From Rhodocyclales bacterium (GTDB lineage: Bacteria > Pseudomonadota > Gammaproteobacteria > Burkholderiales > Rhodocyclaceae), in the NCBI GenBank assembly GCA_021286885.1, contig JAJTBM010000024.1, forward strand, positions 1 to 16,600: a DNA stretch of 16,600 nucleotides. Reading direction: 5' to 3'. The notes below the pieces were generated by a model. That model was not told where the DNA came from. It ran no database searches and saw nothing but the letters and a program-made list of their open reading frames with translations. The position numbers and the translations under genes were made by a program. Below are positions 6,349-13,415 of the stretch, piece by piece; the stretch's first letter is position 1, and each line of letters begins with the position of its first letter.

Positions 6349-7068
6349 ATGAATACCGCCCTTGAACTGGAACGCGCCGCCCTGGCCCTGTCGGCCGAGC
6401 TGGCCGGGATGCCCTTTGCCCCGCCGGTGTCCCACGTCTACAACCCGCTGGAGTACGCCTGGGCGCCCCACGCGGCCTATCTCCAGCGCTTTGGCCAGGG
6501 GCCCAAAAAAGTGGTGTTTGTGGGGATGAACCCGGGCCCCTTCGGGATGGTGCAGATCGGGGTGCCCTTTGGTGAAGTGGCCGCCGTGCGCGACTGGATG
6601 GGGATTGTGGCCCCGGTGCAGCGCCCGGCCAGCGAGAATCCGAAGCGCCCCATCGAGGGTTTTGAGTGCACCCGCTCCGAGGTGAGTGGACGCCGCCTGT
6701 GGGGCCTGTTTGCCCAGCGCTTCGGGACGGCGGAGGCCTTCTTTGCCGAGCACTTTGTGGCCAATTACTGCCCCCTGGCCTTCTTTGATGCGGGCCGCAA
6801 CCTGACCCCGGACAAGCTGCCGGCCGCCGAGCAGGGCCCGCTCCTGGCGGCCTGCGACCGCCACCTGCGGCGCCTGGTGGAAGTGCTGGAGCCGGAATGG
6901 GTGATCGGGGTGGGCGCCTGGGCCGAAGGCCGGGCCAAGATCGCGCTGGCCGGGATGCCGGTGCGCTTCGGGCGGGTGCTGCACCCCAGCCCGGCCCGCC
7001 CGGCGGCCAACCGGGGCTGGGCCGAGGCCGCCACTGCCCAGCTCCAGGCCCTGGGCATCTGGGCCTGA
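6349..7068 (+). CDS. SMUG1-family uracil-DNA glycosylase
   Basis: A 239-residue enzyme with the whole SMUG1 motif set: GMNPGPFGM (59-67), which holds the catalytic Asn (N61); GVPFGEV followed by RDWMGI (71-86); NPKRPIEGFEC (97-107); EVSGRRLWG (111-119); CPLAFF (141-146); GRNLTP (149-154); and the C-terminal HPSP (212-215) with catalytic His 212. SMUG1 removes uracil and oxidised pyrimidines such as 5-hydroxymethyluracil from DNA, starting base-excision repair. The ATG at 6349 is used; a TTG two codons earlier is possible. This family is best known from animals and has a scattered distribution in bacteria. The ampG terminator separates it from ampG. Confidence 0.92.
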   Translation: MNTALELERAALALSAELAGMPFAPPVSHVYNPLEYAWAPHAAYLQRFGQGPKKVVFVGMNPGPFGMVQIGVPFGEVAAVRDWMGIVAPVQRPASENPKRPIEGFECTRSEVSGRRLWGLFAQRFGTAEAFFAEHFVANYCPLAFFDAGRNLTPDKLPAAEQGPLLAACDRHLRRLVEVLEPEWVIGVGAWAEGRAKIALAGMPVRFGRVLHPSPARPAANRGWAEAATAQLQALGIWA

Positions 7069-7093
7069 GGCTGGGCCCGGGGGGCGTGGTTTA

Positions 7094-7129
7094 GTACGCC
7101 AACGGGTGCGCCAACTGGTGTGCCAACTT
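7094..7129. repeat. Three tandem imperfect 12-base repeats
   Basis: GTACGCCAACGG, GTGCGCCAACTG and GTGTGCCAACTT follow one another without gaps (7094-7105, 7106-7117, 7118-7129). They sit between two convergent genes and touch the stop codon of the DUF853 gene at 7128-7130. Read in the frame of that gene past its stop they would give repeats of four residues (VGTP, VGAP, VGVL). Confidence 0.8.
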
Positions 7130-8654
7130 AGCGCCGCCGCCGGCTGCCGCCGCTGTCCCCCAGAATCGAACCGAGCACGCCCCGCACGATTTCCCGCCCG
7201 AGGGCCGTGCCTACCGAGCGCACCACACTCCGGGCGGCGGCTTCGGCTAGCCCAGGCTGATGTCCGCCCCGGGGGCCGGTGCTGCCGAACAGAATTTCGC
7301 TCAAACTCCCCAGCAGCCCGCCGCTTTCCGGGGGCTGGCCCGCGCTGGCCTGGCCGGGGGCGGCATTGCTCTCGGGCGTGCCTTGCAGGCGTTCGTAGGC
7401 AGATTCCCGGTCGATGATGTGTTCGTAATGCCCGTAGATGGGCGAGCCCAGGATGCAGGTCTTGCGCTCGTCGGCACTGAGGGGGCCGAGGCGGGAGGCG
7501 GGCGGGACGATGCGTGCCCGCTCCACTACGCCGGGCCGCCCTTCTTCATCCAGAAAAGACACCAGCGCTTCGCCCACCGCCAGTTCGGTGATGACCGTAC
7601 GGGCATCAAACCTGGGATTGGCCCGCAGGGTGTCGGCGGCCGCCTGGACGGCTTTCTGATCCCGGGGCGTAAAGGCGCGCAGGGCGTGCTGAACCCGGTT
7701 GCCGAGCTGGCCCAGGATGGTGTCGGGGATGTCCAGGGGGTTCTGGCTCACGAAATACACCCCAACGCCCTTGGAGCGGATCAGGCGCACCACTTGTTCG
7801 ATCTTCTCCAGCAGGGCCTTGGGGGCATCCTTGAACAGCAGGTGGGCTTCGTCGAAGAAGAACACCAGGCGCGGCTTGTCCAGGTCGCCCACTTCGGGCA
7901 GGCGCTCGAACAGTTCGGCCAGCAGCCACAGCAGGAAGGTGGCGTAGAGCTGGGGCGTCTGGGCCAGGCGTTCGGCGGCCAGGATGTTGATCACGCCGTG
8001 CCCCTGGGGGTCGGTCTGGATCAGATCGTCGATGTCGAGCATGGGCTCGCCAAAGAACTGGTCGCCGCCCTGGGCCTCGATGCCCAGCAGGTTGCGCTGG
8101 ATGGCACCCACCGAGGCCGCCGAGATGTTGCCGTAGCGGGTGGTGAAATCTTTGGCGTTTTCGCCCACGTACTGGAGCACGGCGCGCAGGTCTTTCAGAT
8201 CCAGAATCAGCAGCCCGTGGTCGTCGGCCACCTTGAACACCAGTTGCAGCACCCCGGCTTGGGTGTCGTTCAGGTTGAGCAGCCGGGCCAGCAGCAGGGG
8301 CCCCATGTCAGAGACGGTGGCGCGCACCGGGTGGCCCAGTTCGCCGTGGATGTCCCAAAACACGGTGGTGTTGGCGCGGGGGGCGAGGGGCGGCAGGCCG
8401 AGGGCTTCCAGCTGGCGGGCCAGACGGGGCGAGGCGGTGCCTGCAGCCCCCAGGCCGGACAGGTCGCCCTTCACGTCGGCCATGAACACCGGTACACCGA
8501 TCCGGGCGAAGGCTTCGGCCATGGATTGCAGGGTCACGGTTTTGCCGGTGCCGGTGGCGCCGGTGATGAGTCCGTGGCGGTTGGCGCGGCCCGGAAGCAG
8601 CAGGCAGTCGGCATGGGCGCTACGGGCAATCAGAAGGGGCTCGGTCATGGGCAT
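7128..8654 (-). CDS. DUF853 / YjgR family HerA-like ATPase
   Basis: A 508-residue P-loop ATPase matching the YjgR/DUF853 family over its length: an N-terminal strand then GATGTGKT Walker A (32-39), [12 protein letters not shown] (57-68), [15 protein letters not shown] (97-111), the Walker [10 protein letters not shown] (263-271), and [32 protein letters not shown], which includes the arginine-finger region, in the second half. The C-terminal 70 residues are glycine-rich low-complexity sequence with a basic SRRRR end. The fold is the HerA/FtsK group of DNA-pumping ATPases, but the cellular role of this family is not established. Start at 8654, with ATG at 8648 equally possible. It is convergent with the glycosylase gene and divergent from phaZ; no nurA-like nuclease gene is adjacent, which argues against a HerA-NurA end-resection pair. 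Confidence 0.9.
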   Translation of the reverse strand: MPMTEPLLIARSAHADCLLLPGRANRHGLITGATGTGKTVTLQSMAEAFARIGVPVFMADVKGDLSGLGAAGTASPRLARQLEALGLPPLAPRANTTVFWDIHGELGHPVRATVSDMGPLLLARLLNLNDTQAGVLQLVFKVADDHGLLILDLKDLRAVLQYVGENAKDFTTRYGNISAASVGAIQRNLLGIEAQGGDQFFGEPMLDIDDLIQTDPQGHGVINILAAERLAQTPQLYATFLLWLLAELFERLPEVGDLDKPRLVFFFDEAHLLFKDAPKALLEKIEQVVRLIRSKGVGVYFVSQNPLDIPDTILGQLGNRVQHALRAFTPRDQKAVQAAADTLRANPRFDARTVITELAVGEALVSFLDEEGRPGVVERARIVPPASRLGPLSADERKTCILGSPIYGHYEHIIDRESAYERLQGTPESNAAPGQASAGQPPESGGLLGSLSEILFGSTGPRGGHQPGLAEAAARSVVRSVGTALGREIVRGVLGSILGDSGGSRRRR

Positions 8655-8754
8655 GCACTCGGCTGAAAACGCGAAGTACCGAGATTAGCCGGAAAACCCC
8701 CGGTGCGGCCAGACAGGGGACGCGGGAGCCTTGTGTGTCTAGGGTGATGTTTCA

Positions 8755-8784
8755 TTGTGCCGCGCAACAAAAGCCGCCTACACT
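8755..8784 (+). promoter_or_regulatory. Candidate promoter for the PHB depolymerase gene
   Basis: TTGTGC (8755-8760) and TACACT (8779-8784) are 18 bases apart, giving a leader of about 65 bases. A competing weak -24/-12 match, TGGTAGCGCTGTCGCA (8813-8828), would leave only about 15 bases before the start. Neither is strong. Confidence 0.3.
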
Positions 8785-8854
8785 GGTTCTGCTGCCTGCA
8801 TGAATGCCAAAGTGGTAGCGCTGTCGCAACGCCAAAAACATAGAGGAGCCTTGC

Positions 8855-10423
8855 ATGAAATCCGTACTGTCCGATTACCGCTGGCGTCACCGCCTGGCCG
8901 GTGCTGCCCTGGGCCTGTTGGCCCTGCCCGCCTTTGCCCTCGACACCACGCCGGGCACGCTGCCCGAGCTGGTGATTGACCTCTCTCAGACCACCGTGTC
9001 TGGTATTTCTTCCGGGGCCTTCATGGCGGTGCAGATGGGCGTGGCCCATTCGGCATCGGTGAAGGGCGTGGCGGCCACCGCCGGCGGCCCGTATTTCTGT
9101 GCGCTGCAAGACTCCCTGGGCGGTTCTGGGGTGAATCAGGCCATCAAGCGCTGCATGCAGGGGGATCCGAGCTACGGGATGACCCCCATCACCAGCCGGG
9201 ATATGGATCGGATGAAGGATTACACCCGCACCTGGAGCGACAAGGGGCTGATCGATTCGGTCAGCAACCTGGCCAATCAGGCGGTGTGGGTGTTCCACGG
9301 TTATAACGACGGCATCGTGAAGGCGCCCGTCTCCAATGCGCTGATCGACTGGTACCAGGGCTTCACTCCCGCCAGCCAGGTCTTCCATAAAGATGTGCTG
9401 AAGGCAGGCCACGCCCAGATTTCGTCCAGCTGCACGGCGGGGGACACCAGTTGCAACCCCTGCGCCCAGACCGGCAACAAGTTCATCAATGCCTGTCAGG
9501 ACCAGCCCGCCAGCAGCAGCGCCCTGTACGACGCAGCCGGCGCGGCGCTGGAAATGTTCTACGGCCCCCTGGCCGGTCGCACCGATACCGGCGCGCTCCA
9601 GGGCAAGCTGTATTCCTTCGAGCAGAAGGACTACATCCGCAAGCGTGACGGCACCAGCCCGGTGGAGCCGATAAAAATCTCCATGGGCAAGACCGGCTAC
9701 GTGTATGTGCCCCAGTCCTGCCAGGCGGGCGAGCCCTGCCGCCTGCACATCGCCTTCCACGGCTGCATGCAGAGCGCCACCAGCGTTGGCGAAAGCTTCG
9801 TGCGCGGCGCCGGCTTCAATGAATGGGCCGAGGCCAATCGGATGGTGGTGCTCTACCCCCAGACCACCACCTCCATTCCCAACATTCTGGGCAGCCAACC
9901 CTTGAACCCCATGGGCTGCTGGGATTGGTGGGGTTACAACGACCAGATGTACGACCCCTATCCGGGCGGCTACTACGCCCAGAAGCGGGGCGTGCAGATT
10001 GCCGCCGTGTGGCGCATGGCTGAAAAGCTGGCCGCCAAGGGCACTCCGGGGCAAGGCGTAGCTGCAGCGCTTACCCCCGTGCTGCGGGTGAGCGACCACA
10101 GCGCCACCCAGGCCGTGCTGAGCTGGACTCCGGTGGCCGGGGCCGCCCAATACCGGGTGCTGCGCGCCACCGGGAGCGATGCCCCGGTCCAGGTGGCCGA
10201 GCTGCCCGCCAGCCGCAGCTTTTATGTGGATGGGGGCCTGAGCCCGAGCACGGGCTATCGTTACAGCGTCAAGGCCCTGGCGAATGGGGCTGAAGTGGGC
10301 GTGTATGGCGAGGTGCCGGTGCAGACCGCCCCCGCTGCGCCCGCCTGCGATCCCTACTATTCCCTGGCCAAGAATCAGCCGGTGACCAAGGACGGGAAGC
10401 CGACCACCGTGACCTGCCCGTGA
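8855..10423 (+). CDS. phaZ: Secreted PHB depolymerase, catalytic domain type 2, with Fn3 domain
   Basis: A 522-residue exoenzyme. Signal peptide 1-28 (ALPAFA|LD). The catalytic domain (about 30-396) has the lipase box GISSG (50-54, nucleophile Ser52) near its N-terminus, Asp152 (HGYND), His186 (KAGHAQ) and an oxyanion-hole AFHGC with His302 placed after the lipase box, the order that defines type 2 depolymerases of short-chain-length polyhydroxyalkanoate. A fibronectin III-like domain follows (about 404-492). The usual C-terminal substrate-binding domain is missing or reduced to a 25-residue tail bounded by two cysteines (498 and 521). Expected role: hydrolysis of extracellular poly(3-hydroxybutyrate). 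A strong Shine-Dalgarno GAGGAG sits 6 bases before the ATG. Monocistronic, followed by a hairpin. Confidence 0.92.
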   Translation: MKSVLSDYRWRHRLAGAALGLLALPAFALDTTPGTLPELVIDLSQTTVSGISSGAFMAVQMGVAHSASVKGVAATAGGPYFCALQDSLGGSGVNQAIKRCMQGDPSYGMTPITSRDMDRMKDYTRTWSDKGLIDSVSNLANQAVWVFHGYNDGIVKAPVSNALIDWYQGFTPASQVFHKDVLKAGHAQISSSCTAGDTSCNPCAQTGNKFINACQDQPASSSALYDAAGAALEMFYGPLAGRTDTGALQGKLYSFEQKDYIRKRDGTSPVEPIKISMGKTGYVYVPQSCQAGEPCRLHIAFHGCMQSATSVGESFVRGAGFNEWAEANRMVVLYPQTTTSIPNILGSQPLNPMGCWDWWGYNDQMYDPYPGGYYAQKRGVQIAAVWRMAEKLAAKGTPGQGVAAALTPVLRVSDHSATQAVLSWTPVAGAAQYRVLRATGSDAPVQVAELPASRSFYVDGGLSPSTGYRYSVKALANGAEVGVYGEVPVQTAPAAPACDPYYSLAKNQPVTKDGKPTTVTCP

Positions 10424-10435
10424 TCTGATCCTGAG

Positions 10436-10456
10436 CCTTAAGGATGTTCCTTAAGG
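10436..10456 (+). terminator. Hairpin after the PHB depolymerase gene
   Basis: A perfect nine-base stem, CCTTAAGGA / TCCTTAAGG, with a TGT loop, 12 bases after the stop. It consists of two copies of the palindrome CCTTAAGG. There is no U run after it, so termination by the intrinsic route is uncertain; it may protect the 3' end instead. Confidence 0.55.
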
Positions 10457-10476
10457 GTCTCTGACTGTAAGCATGC

Positions 10477-10511
10477 GCCCATGGGCAGCCGTTCGGCCCA
10501 TGGGCTATAAT
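10477..10511 (+). promoter_or_regulatory. Twin GCCCATGGGC palindromes abutting a perfect -10 before yebC
   Basis: The 10-base palindrome GCCCATGGGC occurs at 10477-10486 and again at 10496-10505, 19 bases apart, and the second copy is followed directly by TATAAT (10506-10511). No recognisable -35 is present; the place where it should be falls within the first palindrome and the spacer. The layout is that of a regulated promoter with paired operator sites, or of a strong hairpin in read-through transcripts. The leader to the ATG at 10543 would be about 25 bases. Confidence 0.5.
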
Positions 10512-10542
10512 TTCCGGTTTCAGACTTCAGGTTACAGGCATC

Positions 10543-11271
10543 ATGGCGGGTCATTCCAAGTGGGCCAATATTCAGCATCGTAAGGGCCGTCAAGACGAAA
10601 AGCGCGGGCGCGTGTTCTCCCGGCTGGCCAAGGAAATCACCGTGGCAGCACGCATGGGCGGGGGCGACGCCGTCTTCAACCCGCGTCTGCGGCTGGCTGT
10701 CGACAAGGCCAAGGCGGTCAACATGCCCGCCGACAACATCGACCGGGCCGTCAAGAAGGGCACTGGCGAACTTGAGGGCGTGAGCTACGAAGAGTCCCGC
10801 TACGAAGGCTATGGCATCGGCGGCGCCGCCGTGATGGTGGATTGCCTCACCGACAACAAGACCCGTACCGTGGCCGATGTGCGTCATGCCTTCAACAAAT
10901 ACGGCGGCAACATGGGCACCGACGGCTGCGTGGCTTTCCAGTTCAAGCACTGCGGCCAGCTGCTGTTTGCGCCCGGCACCTCCGAAGACGCGCTGATGGA
11001 CGCTGCCCTTGAGGCCGGTGCCGAAGACGTGGTGACCCACGACGATGGCGCCATTGAAGTCATCACCGAGCCCTACGAGTTTTCCAACGTTCAGGAAGCG
11101 CTGCAAAAGGCAGGCTTCACCGCCGAATTCGGTGAAGTCACCATGAAGCCCCTCAACGAAACCGAACTCGTGGGCGAAGACGCCGTGCGCATGCAAAAGC
11201 TGCTCGACGCCATTGAATCCCTCGACGACGTGCAAGCGGTGTACACCTCTGCGGTGATGGCCGAGGGCTGA
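10543..11271 (+). CDS. yebC: YebC/PmpR family protein
   Basis: A 242-residue protein of the usual YebC length. It starts with the family hallmark [14 protein letters not shown] and continues with an FSRLAKEI helix, then [13 protein letters not shown] and [13 protein letters not shown], and in the last domain [12 protein letters not shown]. Members bind DNA as regulators (PmpR in Pseudomonas), and more recently described members and the mitochondrial relative TACO1 aid translation of proline-rich stretches; which applies here cannot be told from sequence. In many betaproteobacteria yebC is followed by ruvC; here a terminator follows and no ruv gene is present. AGG 5-7 bases before the ATG serves as a weak Shine-Dalgarno. 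Confidence 0.96.
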   Translation: MAGHSKWANIQHRKGRQDEKRGRVFSRLAKEITVAARMGGGDAVFNPRLRLAVDKAKAVNMPADNIDRAVKKGTGELEGVSYEESRYEGYGIGGAAVMVDCLTDNKTRTVADVRHAFNKYGGNMGTDGCVAFQFKHCGQLLFAPGTSEDALMDAALEAGAEDVVTHDDGAIEVITEPYEFSNVQEALQKAGFTAEFGEVTMKPLNETELVGEDAVRMQKLLDAIESLDDVQAVYTSAVMAEG

Positions 11272-11305
11272 GCGCTCCAATCCATCACGCTGGCGTTCTG
11301 CCTGC

Positions 11306-11346
11306 AAAAAACGGCCACGGTTGTAAAACCGGTGGCCGTTTTTTTA
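11306..11346. terminator. Bidirectional terminator between yebC and the first PEP-CTERM copy
   Basis: ACGGCCAC-GGTT pairs with AACC-G-GTGGCCGT (one bulged G) around a short loop, flanked by an A run on the left and a T run on the right, so it can end transcripts from yebC (stop 11271) and from the convergent gene (stop 11392). Its stem sequence is related to the hairpins at 12445-12478 and 13416-13457. Confidence 0.9.
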
Positions 11347-11391
11347 TGCGCCTGCCGCCTGAAGGAGTCGGGCGTTAGACGTGTTGCGGTA

Positions 11392-12048
11392 TTACTTCTG
11401 TTGCTTGCGGCGGCGCAGGGCGCCCAGACCCACCAGGCCTGCGCTCAGCAGGGCGATCGAGGTGGGTTCGGGAACGCTGGCGCTCGGGGTGCTCCAGGAC
11501 ACGCCGAAGGCATCGATTGCCATGTCCCAGCCAGTGGCGCCGGTAATTTGCAGATCCAGGGTGCCACCTGCATTCAGCAGGGCGGGATCAACGTTGAAGG
11601 AGATGGTCTGGTTGGAGGTATTGGCCGGAATATCTGCGGTGAACAGGCTGGTGCCATTCAGGGTAAAGGAAACGTGGGTCGGGTTGCCATCGGAGCTGAC
11701 GATTTCAAAAAAGAAATTGGCCAGGGCATTGGTCGGAAGATTGAAAGACAGATTGCTCCAGGTCACGTCAACAATCGAGTTCTCGCCGGTGCCATTGGTG
11801 ATGTCCAGAATGCCGCTGCCGGCAGTCCCGGTCACTTCGGCGCTGCTGTTCACCGGTGTCATATCCGCGATCAGGTTGGAGGACAGGGTGCGGATAGCGC
11901 TGCTGCTGCTGATGGTGCCAAGGCTGGTGTTGGATACGCTCTGGGGATTGCTGTCGAAATCGTCGATGATGATGGTGCCGGTGGCGGCGTGGGTTTGGGC
12001 GGCAAACAGGCCGCAGGCAAGGCCGAGGGCGATGATGGAATTTTTCAT
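11392..12048 (-). CDS. PEP-CTERM protein, tandem paralogue 1
   Basis: A 218-residue secreted protein: signal peptide with cleavage near THA-A (residue 21), a single beta-rich domain, and a PEP-CTERM tail VPEP (192-195), hydrophobic helix and basic RRRKQQK end. The domain shares with its two downstream-numbered neighbours: IIDDF (27-31), IRTLS (52-56), LDITNG.GE (81-89), SDGNPT (119-124), IPANT (140-144), GGTLDLQITG (161-170) and GWDMAIDAFGVSW (173-185). I recognise the sorting tail but not the domain. Expected fate: export by Sec, then cleavage of the tail by an exosortase encoded elsewhere, with delivery to the cell surface or matrix. A near-consensus sigma-54 promoter lies 52-67 bases upstream. 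There are no cysteines in the mature protein. Confidence 0.92.
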   Translation of the reverse strand: MKNSIIALGLACGLFAAQTHAATGTIIIDDFDSNPQSVSNTSLGTISSSSAIRTLSSNLIADMTPVNSSAEVTGTAGSGILDITNGTGENSIVDVTWSNLSFNLPTNALANFFFEIVSSDGNPTHVSFTLNGTSLFTADIPANTSNQTISFNVDPALLNAGGTLDLQITGATGWDMAIDAFGVSWSTPSASVPEPTSIALLSAGLVGLGALRRRKQQK

Positions 12049-12067
12049 GGGAAAGTCTCGCTATGTG

Positions 12068-12085
12068 GTTGTTGAATTCAGCAAC
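12068..12085 (-). repeat. Inverted repeat in the leader of PEP-CTERM copy 1
   Basis: GTTGTTGAATTCAGCAAC reads as an 18-base near-perfect palindrome (one mismatched pair), centred on GAATTC, 20-37 bases before the start codon. It falls at the very 5' end of the transcript predicted from the -24/-12 promoter. Could be a 5' stabilising hairpin or a protein-binding site; compare 13176-13190. Confidence 0.6.
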
Positions 12086-12099
12086 TGGCGTTTCCTCAT

Positions 12100-12115
12100 A
12101 GCATTTGCCGTGCCA
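12100..12115 (-). promoter_or_regulatory. Sigma-54 (-24/-12) promoter of PEP-CTERM copy 1
   Basis: On the minus strand the site reads TGGCACGGCAAATGCT against the consensus TGGCACG-N4-TTGCW, with a single mismatch (A for the first T of the -12 TTGC). The GG and GC pairs are exactly ten bases apart. Transcription would begin near 12089, about 40 bases before the ATG at 12048. RpoN with the PrsK/PrsR system is known to drive a PEP-CTERM gene in Zoogloea, which makes this assignment reasonable. Confidence 0.8.
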
Positions 12116-12444
12116 TGTCAAAAAATCCAAATTAAATCATCGTGTTGAACGAAACAAAAATTTTCTATCTATTTGCAATGTGTAAAGTGTGCCGACACAA
12201 ATAAATTTTTATGCATTTCAGGATGTTTGTTTTGATTTTCAGAGTAAGTGTTTTGATAAACGGGAAATAAAATCCAATTTGAGTTTTTGCGGTCTGGGTT
12301 TGTTTGGGTGCCTGTGGCATTGTGCGCATCTGCATGGGTATAAATCGACGCTGTATATGGGCGTCGGCTAATTTAGGGGTGTTTTGGGGGCTCGGATCAG
12401 AGCTCTGAGTGGAAAATTTACCGACATGCCCGCTCTGCAAGCAA
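12116..12444. other. AT-rich spacer between PEP-CTERM copies 1 and 2
   Basis: About 330 bases between the sigma-54 promoter of copy 1 and the terminator of copy 2. It is much richer in A and T than the genes around it, and short frames here have no start signal or coding character. It contains a small hairpin, CGACGC / GCGTCG (12346-12366). It could hold activator binding sites for the sigma-54 promoter, which normally lie upstream by this distance, but no convincing repeated site was found. Confidence 0.4.
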
Positions 12445-12478
12445 AAACGGCCATCCGGTGGCGTGCCGGTGGCCGTCA
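12445..12478 (-). terminator. Terminator of PEP-CTERM copy 2
   Basis: On the minus strand ACGGCCACCGG pairs imperfectly with CCGGATGGCCGT and runs into TTTTTGC, 24 bases beyond the stop at 12502. The left 15 bases on the plus strand (AACGGCCATCCGGTG) are identical to those of the hairpin after copy 3. Confidence 0.85.
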
Positions 12479-12501
12479 GATTGAGTGATGAATGTGTGGT
12501 G

Positions 12502-13149
12502 TCAGGGGGTAGTGCGCTTGCGTCCGCGTGTGGCGCCCAGCCCTGCCAGGCCCAACCCGAGCAGTGCCACCGAGGTGGGTTCGGGGGTGCTATTGCTGGG
12601 TTCGCTCCAGGAGATCCCAATGGAGTCGAGTGCCAGATCCCAGCCCGCCTGCCCGGTAATGCTCAGTTCCAGCGTGCCACCGGAGCTCAGCAGGCTGCTG
12701 GCCACAGTGAAGGTCACATCCGCATCACTGGTGTTGGCAGGAATCGTGGTGGTGTAGATGGCGACGCCGTCCAGGGTGAAGGTCAAGCTGGTCGGATTGC
12801 CATCGGAGGCAATCACCGTGAACACAAAATTCACTTGGCTGATGTCGGTGGGAATGCTGAGCGCAGCCAGGCTCCAGGTCAGATCCACCACCGAAGTTTC
12901 GCCCACGCCGTTGGTGATATCTAAATAGCCGTTAGAGACGGTAGCCGCGCTTTGCACGGGGGGCAGGGTGGTGGTCAGAGTGCTGCTCAGGGTGCGAATG
13001 GCGTTGGTATCTGAAACAGTCACGTTTTTGGTGGAGGTGGTGATCGATTGATCACCGCTATTAAAGTCGTCGATAACGAAAGTCCCGGCGCAGGCGTGGC
13101 CTGCATACAGGCTTGCGCTAAGGGCGCAGGCAATGAGTGCGTTTTTCAT
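12502..13149 (-). CDS. PEP-CTERM protein, tandem paralogue 2
   Basis: A 215-residue secreted protein. The frame extends upstream to 13377, but the ATG at 13149 (MKNALIACALSASLYAGHACAG) gives a proper signal peptide that aligns with those of both paralogues, so it is used although no Shine-Dalgarno is visible. Domain landmarks: VIDDFNSGDQS (25-35), IRTLS (51-55), LDITNGVGE (76-84), SDGNPT (115-120), IPANT (136-140), GGTLELSITG (157-166) and GWDLALDSIGISW (169-181). The tail is TPEP (188-191), a glycine-rich hydrophobic helix and RGRKRTTP. Alignment by eye with copy 1 shows homology along the whole length. It lies between two terminators, so it needs its own promoter; no -24/-12 match with correct spacing was found. 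Confidence 0.92.
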   Translation of the reverse strand: MKNALIACALSASLYAGHACAGTFVIDDFNSGDQSITTSTKNVTVSDTNAIRTLSSTLTTTLPPVQSAATVSNGYLDITNGVGETSVVDLTWSLAALSIPTDISQVNFVFTVIASDGNPTSLTFTLDGVAIYTTTIPANTSDADVTFTVASSLLSSGGTLELSITGQAGWDLALDSIGISWSEPSNSTPEPTSVALLGLGLAGLGATRGRKRTTP

Positions 13150-13175
13150 GGTCGGCAGGAAATGGTTGAGATGAA

Positions 13176-13190
13176 GGAATTCAGAATTCC
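13176..13190 (-). repeat. Perfect 15-base inverted repeat in the leader of PEP-CTERM copy 2
   Basis: GGAATTCAGAATTCC is a perfect inverted repeat of seven bases with a one-base centre, 27-41 bases before the start codon at 13149. It shares GAATTCAG with the leader repeat of copy 1 at a similar distance from the start. An operator is more likely than an RNA hairpin, since the loop would be too tight without opening the inner pairs. Confidence 0.65.
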
Positions 13191-13415
13191 CGAGCCTGAA
13201 GCATAGCCTGCGATTGGGTGAAGATTTGAAATCGAATAAATGGGTTTTGAAATAGATTGAGCGGGTATTTTTGCGAACGTGCAAAGACGTGGCGGCCTGT
13301 GTGTGCTTGTGTAATGGTGTGTGGGTTGATGCCTTTCCCGGAATTACTGCCTCCCCTGATCGGAAGATAATGTGCATGAGGGCATGGCCTCATTGTTCCG
13401 GTGTATTGCAGAGAC
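13191..13415. other. Upstream spacer of PEP-CTERM copy 2
   Basis: About 225 bases that must contain the promoter for copy 2. The closest -24/-12 look-alike on the minus strand, GGCTATGCTTCAGGC (about 13194-13208), has 11 rather than 10 bases between GG and GC and lacks the TTGC half. No sigma-70 pair stood out. No coding potential seen apart from the upstream extension of the copy 2 frame. Confidence 0.35.

Noticed and set aside
8645..10150. A 501-residue minus-strand frame over the PHB depolymerase gene
   Set aside because: The plus strand carries a full set of depolymerase motifs, a signal peptide and a Shine-Dalgarno; the minus frame has no recognisable motif.
12150..12210. Possible second -24/-12 promoter on the minus strand (GGCAC ... 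TTGCA, about 12173-12197)
   Set aside because: The GG and GC pairs are 15 bases apart instead of ten, which sigma-54 does not accept.
13150..13377. N-terminal extension of PEP-CTERM copy 2 to the ATG at 13377
   Set aside because: It would bury the signal peptide internally, and the two paralogues both begin at the equivalent of 13149.
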